Assembly (NCBI GenBank): GCA_000231825.2
Contig: JH720376.1
Coordinates: forward strand, 68,038 to 110,868
Length of the DNA stretch: 42,831 nucleotides
DNA from: Tetrahymena elliotti 4EA
Lineage: Eukaryota > Ciliophora > Oligohymenophorea > Hymenostomatida > Tetrahymenidae
Direction of reading: 5' to 3'
In this document: positions 21,599 through 33,146 of the stretch, piece by piece
Layout: each line of letters begins with the position of its first letter
Position numbering within the stretch: the first letter of the stretch is position 1
Position numbers and translations under genes: made by a program
Notes under the pieces: generated by a model
What the model was told of the DNA's origin: nothing
Database searches by the model: none
What the model saw: the letters and a program-made list of their open reading frames with translations, nothing else

Positions 21599-24061
21599 AT
21601 GAGTATAATTAGGCAAAGAGAATTTACGTTTAGCAATAATCATGAAACCACATTGAACGCTTAAAGTTAGACCAAAGTTATAGAGCAAGATTAAAATGAA
21701 AAATTAATTGTTTATAATAGCTAAGATGAGTCATATGAATTAGAAATAAATAATGATTTTTTTAACAAAAAAATAAAAATAATTGATGAAATGTTATCAA
21801 TTAGATAGAATAAAATGGAGAATGAGTTATATCATCAAGCTCTAAATCAGAACCTAAATAAAGAGGATTTGAATGCAACGATGAAAAAAGAAAAATTAGA
21901 ACAAAGAAATCCTGATTTTGATAAAACAATTAATCTTAGAAATGCCTTTAATAATTAATAGAGATAATATTTTAATAGCAAATCCCCTCTTAAAGTAGAT
22001 AAAGGTAATATAAATAAAACAATAAAATATAAATTTATTAACTAAAATAGATAGATTCAGATAATTTAATAATGATATGAAGAAAGAAAATAACAACAGA
22101 CCTAATAGATCTTAAGACATTCATAATAGGTCTATTAAAGTAAATTTAATAAATATCAAACCTTTTATCAAGCAATTTACTTAAATAGGATAGTATGCAA
22201 AATATATTAAATTTTGAAGATAAAGAAGAATACAAAGAATACTTAAAATATTTTGAATCAATTGATAGATGGCTCAAACCTAAATTAGAAAAATTATGTA
22301 AACTTTATATTAAATTATTTATTAATTAAAGTGAAGTAATATTTTAAAACATGATTCTATTTTTTGTTAACTTGAGTTCAAATAAATCTTAATGAAAATA
22401 AGAATGAATTTTTATTAATAAATAAAGAATATATAAAAATTATGATATGTTAGAAGATGAATTTCTATTTATTATTACGAATTGGGCATTTTTTATTGCA
22501 ATAAAAATAAATTTCTGTTTTTAAAATAAAAAAAGAATAACTAAGATGGGAGATAGAGTAGATTTATAGTTATTTGTTTAAGAAAGAAATTAAGCATGGC
22601 AGTGGAAATATTAATTTTGAATTTTCTTATTAAGTAACTGAGTTTTTAAAATATTTCAATGAAAATAGAACGTTACTTTCTACAAAGGAATATCATTAAG
22701 TAAGTAATCTTGAAATAATCATCATATCTTAAGAATTATTTTTATTTAAAATTAGAAAGCAATTAATTTTCTTTATTCAGTTTAGTTTTATAAAAATTAA
22801 TATGATGATATAAAGATATTTTCAGGGTAAATTTTTATATCTAGAAGTTAAATAAATTTAGATTTAATAATATTTTCAATAGGTTTTTATCTTAAAGTTA
22901 CAATAAATAAGATTTGATTTATTTTCTGCAATTTAGATGCTTTATTGAATATGTATCTGGAAAATTTATTGTTGAAGATAGTTCTTTTGCAAAAAAAATA
23001 CGAGATTTTGAAATTGTTATTGGGATAAATAAAGCTAAAGAATGCATTTAGATGGTATTTGGGAATAAACTAAGCGAAAGATAATAAAATTTATACGAGA
23101 AATTGCATTAAAGCGTAAAGCAGTTTATTTAGAATAAACAAATAAAAAATAATGGAACTTATTAATGTATTAATCACATTGAATTATTGACTATAATCTT
23201 TTAATCCTATTTAAAAGATAAATAAATTATAACATAGAAAAATTATGAATCTACACCAAACTCAATGAATGTAAATGTAGTATAAAAGGAAAAATCATTT
23301 TCTTAAATGACCATTTAATATTAATAAAATATAAATCATAAATCATAGTAATAATAAAATAATGAAAAAACTACCTCCTAAGAATAAAATAGTATTAAAA
23401 CTGATGAAAATTTCAGCATATTTGAATAGGAATTTAAAGCTTAAGATTATTAAAAGTCTCATTAATAAATTAAATATGATGATCTTTTTACTTGGGATTT
23501 TGATTCAAGTAAACTAAAAATAATGTATAATGAATATAATAATTAGTAAAAGTAAATTTTTGATTAAAGTATCTCTGTATTTAGAGAAATAGCTCAACTT
23601 ATAAAAGTAAAGGTAGATCAGCATCAATTAAAGCTAAATCAAATTGTTTTTGCAATAGGAAAATTGATTTTATTTTTAGACTCTAATTAATCTGCTTTAA
23701 ATAAAAATATTTCTTAAGATCTAAAATTAATTTGTGATAAATATTAAATTTTAAAAAACATGAGACTAGAATTAAAAAACTTTAATAAAGATGAGGAATC
23801 CTCAATTATAAATCAAATTGTTGGCTCTATATTTAGGGTATCTATCTTTATTTTAAAATTAATAATTCTTAAAAAATAATATTTTTTTAAAGTAAAAGGA
23901 ATTAGCATAAAAAATAGTAGGCTTAGAAGATAAACACAATTGACAAAGATAAACAATATTTTTAAAAATAGAAAAAATAAACAAAAAATAGCAATATTAA
24001 ATAAATTCATGCAAATACATACAAAATTGTCTATTAAATTTTAATTTTGTTTTAACTGTGA
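21599..24061 (+). CDS. Unrecognised six-exon gene, helical protein
   Basis: My model joins 21599-22004, 22051-22139, 22189-22335, 22454-22699, 22845-23837 and 23918-24061: 674 residues, with every junction in frame and introns GTA...TAG of 46-145 bp. The N-terminus MSIIRQREFTFSNNHETTLN is polar. The first 165 residues are charged and Asn/Gln-rich. A helical, coding-looking core follows (SIDRWLKPKLEKL, KEQLRWEIEQIYSYLFKKEI, LIYFLQFRCFIEYVSGKFIV). A Gln/Asn-rich linker and a second helical block (FREIAQLIKVKVDQHQLKLN, QIVFAIGKLILFLDSNQSAL) come after. I recognise no domain. The last block weakly recalls the C-terminal helices of Gemin2, but key motifs are absent, so I do not assign it. Gene existence is fairly sure; the last exon and its acceptor (23917 or 23920) are the least certain. 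Confidence 0.65.
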
Positions 24062-25650
24062 AAGAGCATTTGTAAGAATTAATATTAAACATTCTATTTT
24101 ATGTTTTTTGGATGTAAAAATTTAGAGAGAGTTATTAACAAAATATTATTATAATTTTTATAAAGAAGATCCAACACCAATTTTATGTTATGTTTAAATT
24201 TATAATGCTAAATTTTTATTAATCAAAATAAAAAAAATTAACTTATAGTAATTTTTATTTTATTAAATTTACTACTATTTATTAATATTTTGAATAATTT
24301 TTAAAGCTAAAAAGGTAGAAATAATTATTAATAAATAATTTTAAAATAATTTATTAGATTAGAGTTATTAAATTTAGGCTTCATTTTATCAACTGAAATG
24401 TTTCAATAAATCTCACACTTTTAATGTGAAAGATGAAAGAATTATGATCAAAAAAAATTATTAAAAAGCATCCACATTCATTAAAATTTATTCTGTTTTT
24501 TGATTGTTGTTACATTTCAAATAAATAATAAAAAACAGTAAAATTTTTAATAATTTCTGTTTTTGTTTGAGAAGATTTCAAATATTTTTCTTTTTTTTTT
24601 AAAAGTAAAATGAACTTTAATGATATTAAACTAAATATTTTTGTAACTCTATTTGCCAACTTGCTAGGTAAGAGGTTCTTATAATATTAAAAATAAAAAA
24701 ATTGAAAGAATTATTATTAAGGTAATATCAAAAATTAATTTAAAAAAGTGTCAACTTTAATTTAAATTTAAGGTTTTTACTGAAAGAATTTTTCGAAATA
24801 AAACACAAAAATATATTTTTTAAAACTATTCTTGAGAATATTTTTTAATTTTCTTAAATTCTTTTTTAAATTCATTTTATTGATTTATTTAAAAATAAAA
24901 AAGAATTCTTATCTCAAAAAACTTTACTTGAATAAAAATAAGTATTTGCGAATTTGTTTTTTGTTGTTGCTGTTTTAATCCTTGTTTTGGTGTTAATAGA
25001 TTATATAATAATTAATTTTTAAATCTAAAAAAGTAGAAAGAATTATTATTAAGATAATATCAAAAATTTATACAATAAATATCAACATTAATTTCAATTT
25101 AATCTTTATTTTCTGATGAAAGAATTTTTCTTAAAAAAAACTATTACATATTATTTTAAGAAATATGGAAAATGTACAAGAATATTTTGGTTTTTTGAGG
25201 CTATTAAAAATGAATGTTGTATTTAATTTATGTTAATTGGGAGGAGAGATAATCAATCAATCATCCATTTAAATATCTTTGTTGTAGATAAATTTTAAAT
25301 TTAATATTTGATGATTGAAAATAATTTGTTTGGGTTGTGAAATAATTAATGTGAATATTTTGTTGTGAAGAGAATTCAAATAGAGATAAAGGGGAAGGTG
25401 AGAAGAATGATGAAAATGGTGAGTGTTCAAGTAAGAAAAAGAAGGGAAGGAAGGAGAGAGGCTAAAAAAGAGATAAAATGAAATTTATTAAATATTTGCA
25501 AGCAAATAAGATAACTAAATTAATCGAAAGAAGGAGAGAGAGAAAAATCAAAATAAAGCCAAAAAGCTTAAATACAAAATACGCGAGTATAAAGAAAAAA
25601 TTAATCAAATATAAATCAAAATATTGTAAAAAAGAAAAAGTAAAAAAGGT
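24062..25650. other. Upstream region of RPLP1 with a diverged direct repeat
   Basis: A segment of about 115 bp at 24690-24805 recurs, diverged, at 25030-25140. Shared pieces are gaaagaattattattaag, taatatcaaaaatt and tgaaagaatttttc. From 25380 to 25650 the plus strand becomes strongly purine-rich (ggggaaggtgagaagaatga, gaagggaaggaaggagagag), unlike the other leaders here. I infer a 5' UTR or promoter tract of the ribosomal gene. Frames crossing this tract are not genes. Confidence 0.5.
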
Positions 25651-26766
25651 ATGTCACTTTCTGATATTGAAAAGGTTGCCAAGGGTGCCTCTTACTCCGC
25701 TCTTTTACTCCACGATAGCGGTCTCCCCATTACTGCTGCTAACATCTCCACCCTCTTCAAGGCTGCTAAGATTAACGGTAATGAACCCACCTTCAAGGTC
25801 TTCGAAGATTTCCTCAAGGTTAACTCCATCACTAACTTCATTGGTGCTATCGGTGGTTCCGCTCCCGCTGCCACTTCTGCTCCCGCTGCTGCCTCTGCTC
25901 CCGCTAAGAAGGAAGAACCCAAGAAGGAAGAACGTAAATTAGAATTATTTAAATTTTAGATAAATTAACATTTATCAGGACACTGTTCATAATTAATAAG
26001 TTAAATATCACATTAAACAAAATTATAAACAAAAATTCTTAATCCAATGAATTTCAGATGTGTTGTTGTATAGGATTGATAATAAGATAAATCTACCTAA
26101 ATATGTTGAATTAAAGATTTTCTTACTATATGCTCTAAGTGATTGGTTAATTTTGAGCAAGCAAGCAAATAAGCAAGCAGTATTGTATAATAAATTACTA
26201 CGATTGTTGGTAGGGATGATAATAAATTAGTTTTTATCACTAATTGAAATGCTAATAATATGATTAGTTGTTAGATGGTTACAATAAGATCAAATCTAAA
26301 AAGAAAAAGCAAGCAAGCACTCGTTTTTAATGAAATATTATAATAAGCAAGACAGGTATTCACAAAAGCAATACAATTCAATACAAAACAAACCAAAGTA
26401 TATCAAATTCTATAGATTAGCATTATAAGTAAGCAAGCCAATAATTAATTAGTTAATTTGTTTGTTTGTTTGTTTGCTTTTTGTAAAGAAGCAAGTGAAA
26501 ATATCTCATAAACTAGATCCATACAGTCAAAAGATATTTTCAATTTATCAAGCAAAATAAAACGAAATGACTACTTTGCTGCAAATTTTCAAAAAAAACA
26601 AAAATTGTAGTGTTTTACAGTTAATTTTTGTGATATCTGAAATAACTTATTAATTTTGAAAATGATTTTTAAATTATTTAGTGAATAAATGTTAAGAATA
26701 TTTTAATTTTATAAAATAGCCAAGGAAGAAGAAGCTGATATGGATATGGGTGACCTCTTCGGTTGA
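25651..26766 (+). CDS. RPLP1: 60S acidic ribosomal stalk protein P1
   Basis: Two exons (25651-25933 and 26720-26766) give 109 residues. The start MSLSDIEKVAKGASYSALLL matches the P1 type (YSALxLHD), not P2. The N-terminal helical domain (residues about 1-65), which pairs with P2, is followed by an Ala/Pro hinge (SAPAATSAPAAASAPA), a Lys/Glu tract and the ending MDMGDLFG, the conserved C-terminal peptide that recruits elongation factors and GTPases to the ribosome. The 786-bp intron starts GTAAAT and ends AATAG; splicing completes a Pro codon and restores the conserved end. Without it the frame would end in a non-conserved tail. Codon use is GC-rich (ATC, AAC, CTC, CCC, TCC), unlike its neighbours, as in highly expressed ciliate genes. 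It sits alone, not in a cluster. Confidence 0.95.
25934..26719 (+). other. Long intron of RPLP1 with AAGC-type microsatellites
   Basis: This 786-bp intron begins GTAAATTAG and ends AAAATAG. It contains repeated gcaagcaagc/aagcaag runs (near 26158-26180, 26310, 26430) and a TTTG run (26458-26475). A sequence resembling snoRNA box C (ggatgata near 26214) has no convincing box D, so I do not call a snoRNA. Confidence 0.8.
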
Positions 26767-27264
26767 TTAATAAATTAAATAAATCAATAAAATATTATAT
26801 GTATCATTTATATAAAATACTTAATTAATTCATAAGTCATTTTATATGAGTTATATTTATATGTATGCACTCTACTTTATTTAAATGATATGCATAAAAA
26901 CCATTTTTACTATTAAATCCAGCAAAAATGCCTTTTATTCTTTACTAAACAACCTAAATCACATCTAAATCAAAATGTATTATTTTCATTCAATCAATCA
27001 ATTCTAAAGATATCCTAACTTATCAAAAGATACGTTTATCTATTTATATATATCCCTCCAATCAAATTAAAAAAATTACACAATTTCAAATAATCTATCT
27101 ATCAATCAATCAATAAATCATCTTAATTAATATTCCTTTGATTATTCTTTATTTTATACCCTTCCTTTTATTTATCCCTCTTTTATTCTTTCAAGAGACT
27201 TTCAGATTAATCTTTTAAATTCTACTTTCATCATTTGTTTTTAAATATTGATCCTCAAATCAAA
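26767..27264. other. Intergenic, pyrimidine-rich leader before 27265
   Basis: The first part is the 3' flank of RPLP1. Bases 26990-27260 carry tcaatcaatc repeats (26990, 27100) and a long C/T-rich stretch (27160-27190), similar in character to ciliate leader regions. They lead up to the short frame at 27265. Confidence 0.45.
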
Positions 27265-27336
27265 ATGTCAGCAAGACTTAAATCTTACTACTAACCAAAT
27301 TATGTCTAAAAGGCACATTTTTTAATTATTTTTTGA
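27265..27336 (+). pseudogene. Possible orphan first exon
   Basis: ATG 27265 in the good context caaaATGTCA opens MSARLKSYYQPNYVQKAHFL and ends at TGA 27334-27336 after 23 codons. The first 16 residues look coding, with codons such as AAG, TAC and CTT, and are preceded by a leader typical of an active gene. What follows is featureless AT-rich DNA. It may be the first exon of a gene whose remainder I cannot find, a truncated gene, or chance. Confidence 0.25.
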
Positions 27337-27574
27337 ACTCATTTTTTATGAAATATTTACAAAGAAACAATATGCAATTTATTACTTTATTTTAAGTAGA
27401 AATTAATAATAAGCTAAGTCTAAAAAATTTAAAAATAAAAAATTCTATTTTAAAAAAATTTACAAAATTTAATCTAAAAAAATAAATAAGAATAATTTAT
27501 TTTATTATCATTTTGATAAATATTTGATAAAAATTTAAAAAAACAACAAATTATTTTAAAATTAATTAAACAAA
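27337..27574. other. AT-rich spacer
   Basis: Nothing recognisable is seen here. It could contain an intron belonging to the short frame before it, but no downstream exon was found. Confidence 0.4.
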
Positions 27575-27699
27575 TACTATAAATCCTCATTAATTAAGGT
27601 GAATTAAATTAATGATAATTTTGACTAAAGTTGAGAAAAGGGTCTTTGATTCAAGGGGAAAAGTGGGGAGATGGCCTTAATTAATGAGGATTTACAGTA
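27575..27699. mobile_element. MITE-like inverted-repeat element (copy 2)
   Basis: The left arm TACTATAAATCCTCATTAAT (27575 on; full arm to 27600) and the right arm (27674-27699) are reverse complements at 24 of 26 positions. The 73-bp loop is unusually G-rich on this strand (aaaagggtctttgattcaag, aaaagtggggag). The element is non-coding and could fold into a long hairpin. Arms begin TACT(A/G)TA and share TCCTCATTA-like sequence with the element at 8089-8218, which has nearly the same length (130 versus 125 bp). Typical of a small non-autonomous DNA transposon; the target-site duplication is unclear. Confidence 0.65.
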
Positions 27700-29302
27700 A
27701 TTTTTTTAATCTATGGATTAGTATTTCTTTAAAATTCTTCTATAATTTACTTTTGCTTTAAGTTAAATCTTATTACAAATAAAAATGATGATAATAATTT
27801 TTAAAAATTTGGATTTAAATATTTTTTAGAAATATTAGGACCAAAAAAAATAAAAATATTGTTGATTTTTAAAGGAATAAAACAAAACTGATTTTATTAA
27901 AATCTAGATGATAATTTCCATTTCCTTCTATTTTAAACTAAAAAATTAAAATAAAATCTTTCCATTTGATAAAATAACTTAAAAATCTCTACAATTTTAT
28001 TTTAATAGACCAAGAGAGATTCATTTCGTTAAGTAATTTAAGAGTTAGTTATTTTAAAGAATAAGCTAGAAAGAGATGCTTGAAAATAGCCTATTTTCTG
28101 AATGGTTTTCAATGATATAATTATTATTTTAAGAGTTTAGATATTTAAGTAAAAAATTCATTTTTAATAAATAATTAAACTCAAACAATTCTAAATTTAA
28201 TTTTTTTGTTGTTTTTCTTAGGTGAATAAAGTTGAATTGTAATTTCAAAAAATTTATTTGATAAAAACTCTTTAAAAATATATTTGTTGGGAGGATTTTT
28301 GCATTTTATATACAATTTTTAAATTAAAAATATTTCCATAATCTTCTTGTTTTAGAAAGTTTTATTTGAAAAGAATTCATGAAATTTTAACAGCTTGATA
28401 ACAACTTTAATTATTGTTTGTAAAATAAAATTTGTTAAATTTAGATTTACTTAACTTCTAGAATGATTCTGAGTTAAAAATGTTTCATTAAATGATTTTA
28501 ATTCCCATGATAACCTTTCATTAAAAAGTATTTAACAATCTAACAAATCCAACTTTGATAAATATTTACTATTTTAGCTAAGAAAAATTTTATATAGAGT
28601 TTTACATTATTTAAATTAAATAAATAACAGATTTTTGGTAGTGGTATTTGAAGTATTTAGAAAGATTGTTATTTGCATGTAATCATAAATTGCAGTTAGA
28701 AAGTTTCTATTATGATAGTAATAAATATTTTTGTGGTTAAAAATGAATATTTGAAGAATAATTAATCAAAACGAAATTTAACAGAGGGTTATATTTTCCC
28801 CAGAAGCATAAATGGAGGTTAAAAAATATATTTTGTTGAGTTTTAAGAATATGATGGTGACTTATTTAAAATGATATTGCTATGCATACTAGGAATATAA
28901 AACAAATTTTGAAATCAATAAATGATTTAATATCATACTAAGCAAACACTCATTATATTATCGAGCTAGCTTGCTAATCAATTTTGCTACCAAAATAATA
29001 AAAGAATGAATCCAATATTTGAATGCATCTTAGTTGCTTAATGAATAATGATTTGTTTGATTTTTGTATTTTTTTGGCGATATGAAAAATATGATTGTAT
29101 GTATGTATGTATGTAAAAGGATAGTAGTATAAATAGATTTGATTTGAGTGATTGCATTTACTTTTAAAAGTAGGAAGCGGATTTTGAAATAAAGTAAAAG
29201 CAAAAAGTGCAAATAACTATAATAAGACTAACTAAGTAGATTCAGTGTATAATAATAATATAAATAAAATCTCTTTATTTGATTTGAAGATAGTTTGAAA
29301 TC
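27700..29302. other. Intergenic region with a GTAT microsatellite
   Basis: This is 1.6 kb of AT-rich sequence without a supportable gene. A (GTAT)n run sits at 29097-29115, about 190 bp before the next start. An isolated less AT-rich patch (ttttccccagaagcataaatgg, 28793 on) matches nothing I know. Confidence 0.5.
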
Positions 29303-32300
29303 ATGAATAACAGTAATATTTAATAAGGCCTAAACGAAATTGAAAGCTAAAGAGTTGTTTAGGGCTTTGGTTAGGGTCATTCAAGAATGTAAACTGAGCC
29401 ATCCTCAATTTTAGCCACATAACATAGTGCAAGTGGCAGCGAGGGTACAAATAGCCTTTATTAGATGACATTTAATAGTAGCAAGTATAGGAAAGAATAA
29501 TAGATTAGCTAATTATCTTAGTATTAAAATCATGCATAATTGACAAATAATTAATTTAATTTTACTGGATAAAATCACTAAGTATCTAAGTAATAACAGC
29601 AGACTGCACTTAATAGCAACAATTAGAATGCCAGTAGTTCAGGAATATCATCTGGTTAATTGTTAAATTGCAATCCCCAAGCTATACAACAGCAAATTTC
29701 TTCTTAAAATATGTGTTCTACTCATTAAGGATAATAGCAATTACAAGCTAGCAATAATTCAAATGTCACTATTAATCTAAATTCTTAAAAATCTTCTTCC
29801 AGAGTGAGAAGCAATCACTCTTACTTGAGTGGAACTTAAGTCAATACTTAAATGGATTCTTCTGTTAATCAAGGCTAATCGCGCTTTTTCCAACCTGCCT
29901 ATGATCTTTTCTTTGAAATTCAACGCAAATTAGACAAGGTAAATATTTTGTTATTATTTGTATGTGTGTTTGTGTATTTAAAGCATAAACAAAGAGATAG
30001 TATAAATTTCCTTTAGAAGACTAGCTTAACAATTGAAATTACAAAGAAGTTTTGCGCTTAATTATAAATAAGACATTCATTCATTATATAATATCAACAA
30101 AGATATTATTTATCTAATTATTCCGATTTTATAATTGTGGGATAATAAAATTTGAATTTTAAATTACTTGAATTCATTTTTAAACAAACAATCAAACAAT
30201 CTAGCAAGCATTTATAATAAGCACTAATCATCTACAAAAAATTATTAACAGATTTAATTTAAATTTATAAATCTTGTTTTGAAATAGCTCTTCTGCCATT
30301 TTATTTTAAATTGATATTAAATTCATTTTCCATTTTTTATATTTTTAAATAAAATATTATCATTTAAAATTATTTTTGGGTTAATAGGAATTAGCTGAGC
30401 GCCTCAAGAAATAAATTCCTTTAGAGGATAAAAAGGAGAAAATATACAAGTATGAAGCAGCAAACATCATAAGTTTTATTAAGATTATGTTTGAAGCTAT
30501 TATTGCTTAAAATGGAGATCTTAAAGTTTAAATTATTGAACTATAAAACGCCAACAAAATTATAAGCGCTTCTTTGTCAACAACTCACCACAACACAACT
30601 AGTTAATCTAATGGAAATATGATTTGTGAAGAAAATAGTGTTGAAATTACTTGCAAATATTGCAAGGAGTACGAATAATAGCTTTAGAAGCTTGAAGGAG
30701 ATATCAGATAGCACATAAGAGTAAAATAATTTTTATTTGTTTATTTTATCATAAAAATAAATTTAATAAAAAACAGATACAACAATAACTGAAGATTAGT
30801 ATAGAAAATAATTAAAATAAAATTGAAGAATCAGAAAGGGACAATCTTAAAATGAGTGAAAAATTAGCTTCAATAACAAAAGTATTTCTTTAATAAATGT
30901 TTTTGTTTTGATTTTAAAAAATGTAATTTGTTTAAAAAGGAATTTGAAGAAATCAAAGCAAAGTTGGAAGAAAAGGCAAATGAAATTTAAATAAATTCAG
31001 TTCAAAAATTAAATTTGGAAAAACAATTGGAATAGCTTTATGAAAAGAATAAATAATTGGAAAACAGATTAATTAGTGGAAGACCATCTTCTTCTAATTT
31101 GCATATTAACATGAGCACCCTTCCATCAAATTAATAGTCCTCTCATCAATCATTTATAAAGACAAAGAGCGTTGTAAATAACAAGCATATTCTTGATTCT
31201 TTTGTTGATGATGGTTTGCTCCATGAAGTTGATAAAAGCTCATCTTCAAAGGCTAATTTCAGTAGTCTTAGCACTGCATAATAGCTTCAAAAATCTCAAG
31301 AAATTCAAAAAATGAACACTTAAACCGATTCTTAAAAGTCAAACTCAAATTTAAATCATTTCTTATAGGGAAAGTAAATAATTTAATTTAATTTTTATTT
31401 ATTAACAAAATTAATAAATAAAAAGTAAAATATTTGGCAATGAAGCATTCACATTTGATGAGAGTGGTATTAGACGTATAAATCATCAGTAAGAAGGTGA
31501 TAGCTCATAAAATAATACTTAGAACATAAGCAGCAACAGATTGCATACCAATCATGATTCAGTTTCTATTGAAAATGAAAATTTGCATTAGCAAAACTAT
31601 GAAAATAAGAAAGATAAATAATCTGAAGAACTTATTAACATTTAAAAGAAACTCAAAAAATTATAAAAAATATCTGAATAAAAGCTATAAAATCAACATC
31701 ACTCTCAATCTATCTCATAGAACTACTAAAACACCTTATAACAAACATCTTAAGATATCTCTTTACAGTAAAAAAAATTGATAAATTTTAAATAAAAAAT
31801 TAAATTTATTTTAAAAATTAGAAAACAACTCACAGATAGAAATGTTTCAGTAGAAAAATATTAAAAGCCTTATTAACTTTCATCAAATACTTAGCGTTTG
31901 AATACAATCAGCAATTTAGTGGGAATATCTAGAGAAATATAGCAATCTCAAAAATAAGAAGAAAAGAACACTTTGAATTCTTCTAATTAAAATCTTAAAA
32001 TCTAAAACAATAGTTTTAACACATTGAAGAGTTAATCAACTTAGTAATAACAGCTTTAATAAGCTCTACAGGGAACAGCTAATTAAATATAATCAAATGC
32101 TTATGGGACAATTAGAAATGTTTAACAATAATTGAATAGACCTTCGTCTACTCTTGGATAAAGAGATATCAATAACATTAGCAATACAAGTTTGAGTATG
32201 ACTAAACCTTAAAATTTAAGTTCAGCATAAATCTAATAAAATGCTTAATAATAATAAAAGTAAATCAATAAATCTAGTAATCAAATATCAAACCATTCTT

Positions 32301-33146
32301 CTAATAACAATGATAAAAATTTATAAAACACAAATAAAACAAAAATTCCTAAAAGTAATAGCAACTCTTAGTAATTTGTTTGTAATATTAACATCAATTC
32401 ATAAAATTAAAATTCTTCTCAATATAATATAAATCAAAATCTTTAGAATAATTAGCCATCTTCACTAATTTAGCATTAAAAGTAGTCATCTTTATCTAAG
32501 TCTAACTCAACATAGCTTAAATAAAATGAAAATATTACATATAGAGCCAATAATTCTGGAACAATCAATATTAGCAACTACATAAACCCACCATCAAACT
32601 AGCAAACAGGATAGTCTCCATAAAAAATTTTCTCTGGAAGATAAAACTATACTGGTAGCAATAATAACTGTGATACAGATAGAGAGAGAAATGCATCTAA
32701 TTAAAGATAAAATGGTGTGATTTAAAACCACTAAAACCCTAATTACAACAATTAAAACTCTCATAAAGGATTAAATAATTAAAAATCATATGAAAAACTC
32801 AGAGCATTTATGAACTCTCCAAAATTTAAGACTGACGATGTAATTAATTGAAAATTATTTTTACAATAAAATAACTAATTAAAAATTTTAATTTAAATAG
32901 GATCTCTAAAGTAATACAAGAAGTTAAAGCATGGACGGACAAACTAGCTATCGTAATGTAAGTTAGGCTTAAACTTAAAGAAATAAACATAGCATACCTG
33001 TATAAAACCAAATTAAGGCAAGTCATAAAATGTAAAACCAATCTAGCTCAATGCACTACTAAATTAACTTGAGTATGAATAATAATAACAATAATAATAA
33101 TACAAGCTAATTAAACAGCTCTATTCATAATAGAAGTCATTTTTGA
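29303..33146 (+). CDS. Gln/Asn/Ser-rich coiled-coil protein, seven exons
   Basis: Exons 29303-29938, 30388-30720, 30777-30881, 30940-31373, 31426-31767, 31822-32839 and 32901-33146 join in frame to 1037 residues, ending at TGA 33144-33146. Introns are 52-61 bp except the first (449 bp). Each short one is needed to avoid a TGA or frame change. Residues about 1-200 are Gln/Asn/Ser-rich. A helical stretch follows (FFEIQRKLDKELAERLKKQI, AANIISFIKIMFEAIIAQNG) with a CKYCKEYEQQ pair of cysteines. Heptad-like coiled coil comes next (EEIKAKLEEKANEIQ, LEKQLEQLYEKNKQLENRL). The second half is low-complexity Ser/Asn/Gln, partly basic. Much of the Gln is encoded by TAA/TAG. I recognise no family; a cytoskeletal or condensate-type scaffold is possible but unproven. 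Confidence 0.8.
29939..30387 (+). other. First intron of the Gln/Asn-rich gene
   Basis: This 449-bp intron begins GTAAATATTT and ends TTAATAG, and is AT-rich. It contains no coding or RNA feature I can support. It is about eight times longer than the other introns of this gene. Confidence 0.75.

Noticed and set aside
25478..25942. Plus-strand open frame over the RPLP1 region, and a minus-strand one at 25692-25922
   Set aside because: They overlap the conserved P1 exon in other frames; the Pro/Leu-rich or Ala-rich sequence is a shadow of the GC-rich P1 codons.
26205..26285. snoRNA-like box C (ggatgata) in the RPLP1 intron
   Set aside because: No box D (CTGA) at suitable distance and no terminal stem.
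31554..32432. Short standard-code frames (31554-31781, 32241-32432) and a minus frame at 32844-33041
   Set aside because: They lie inside exons of the 29303-33146 gene in other frames or on the other strand; the Gln/Asn-rich reading is continuous and fits the introns.
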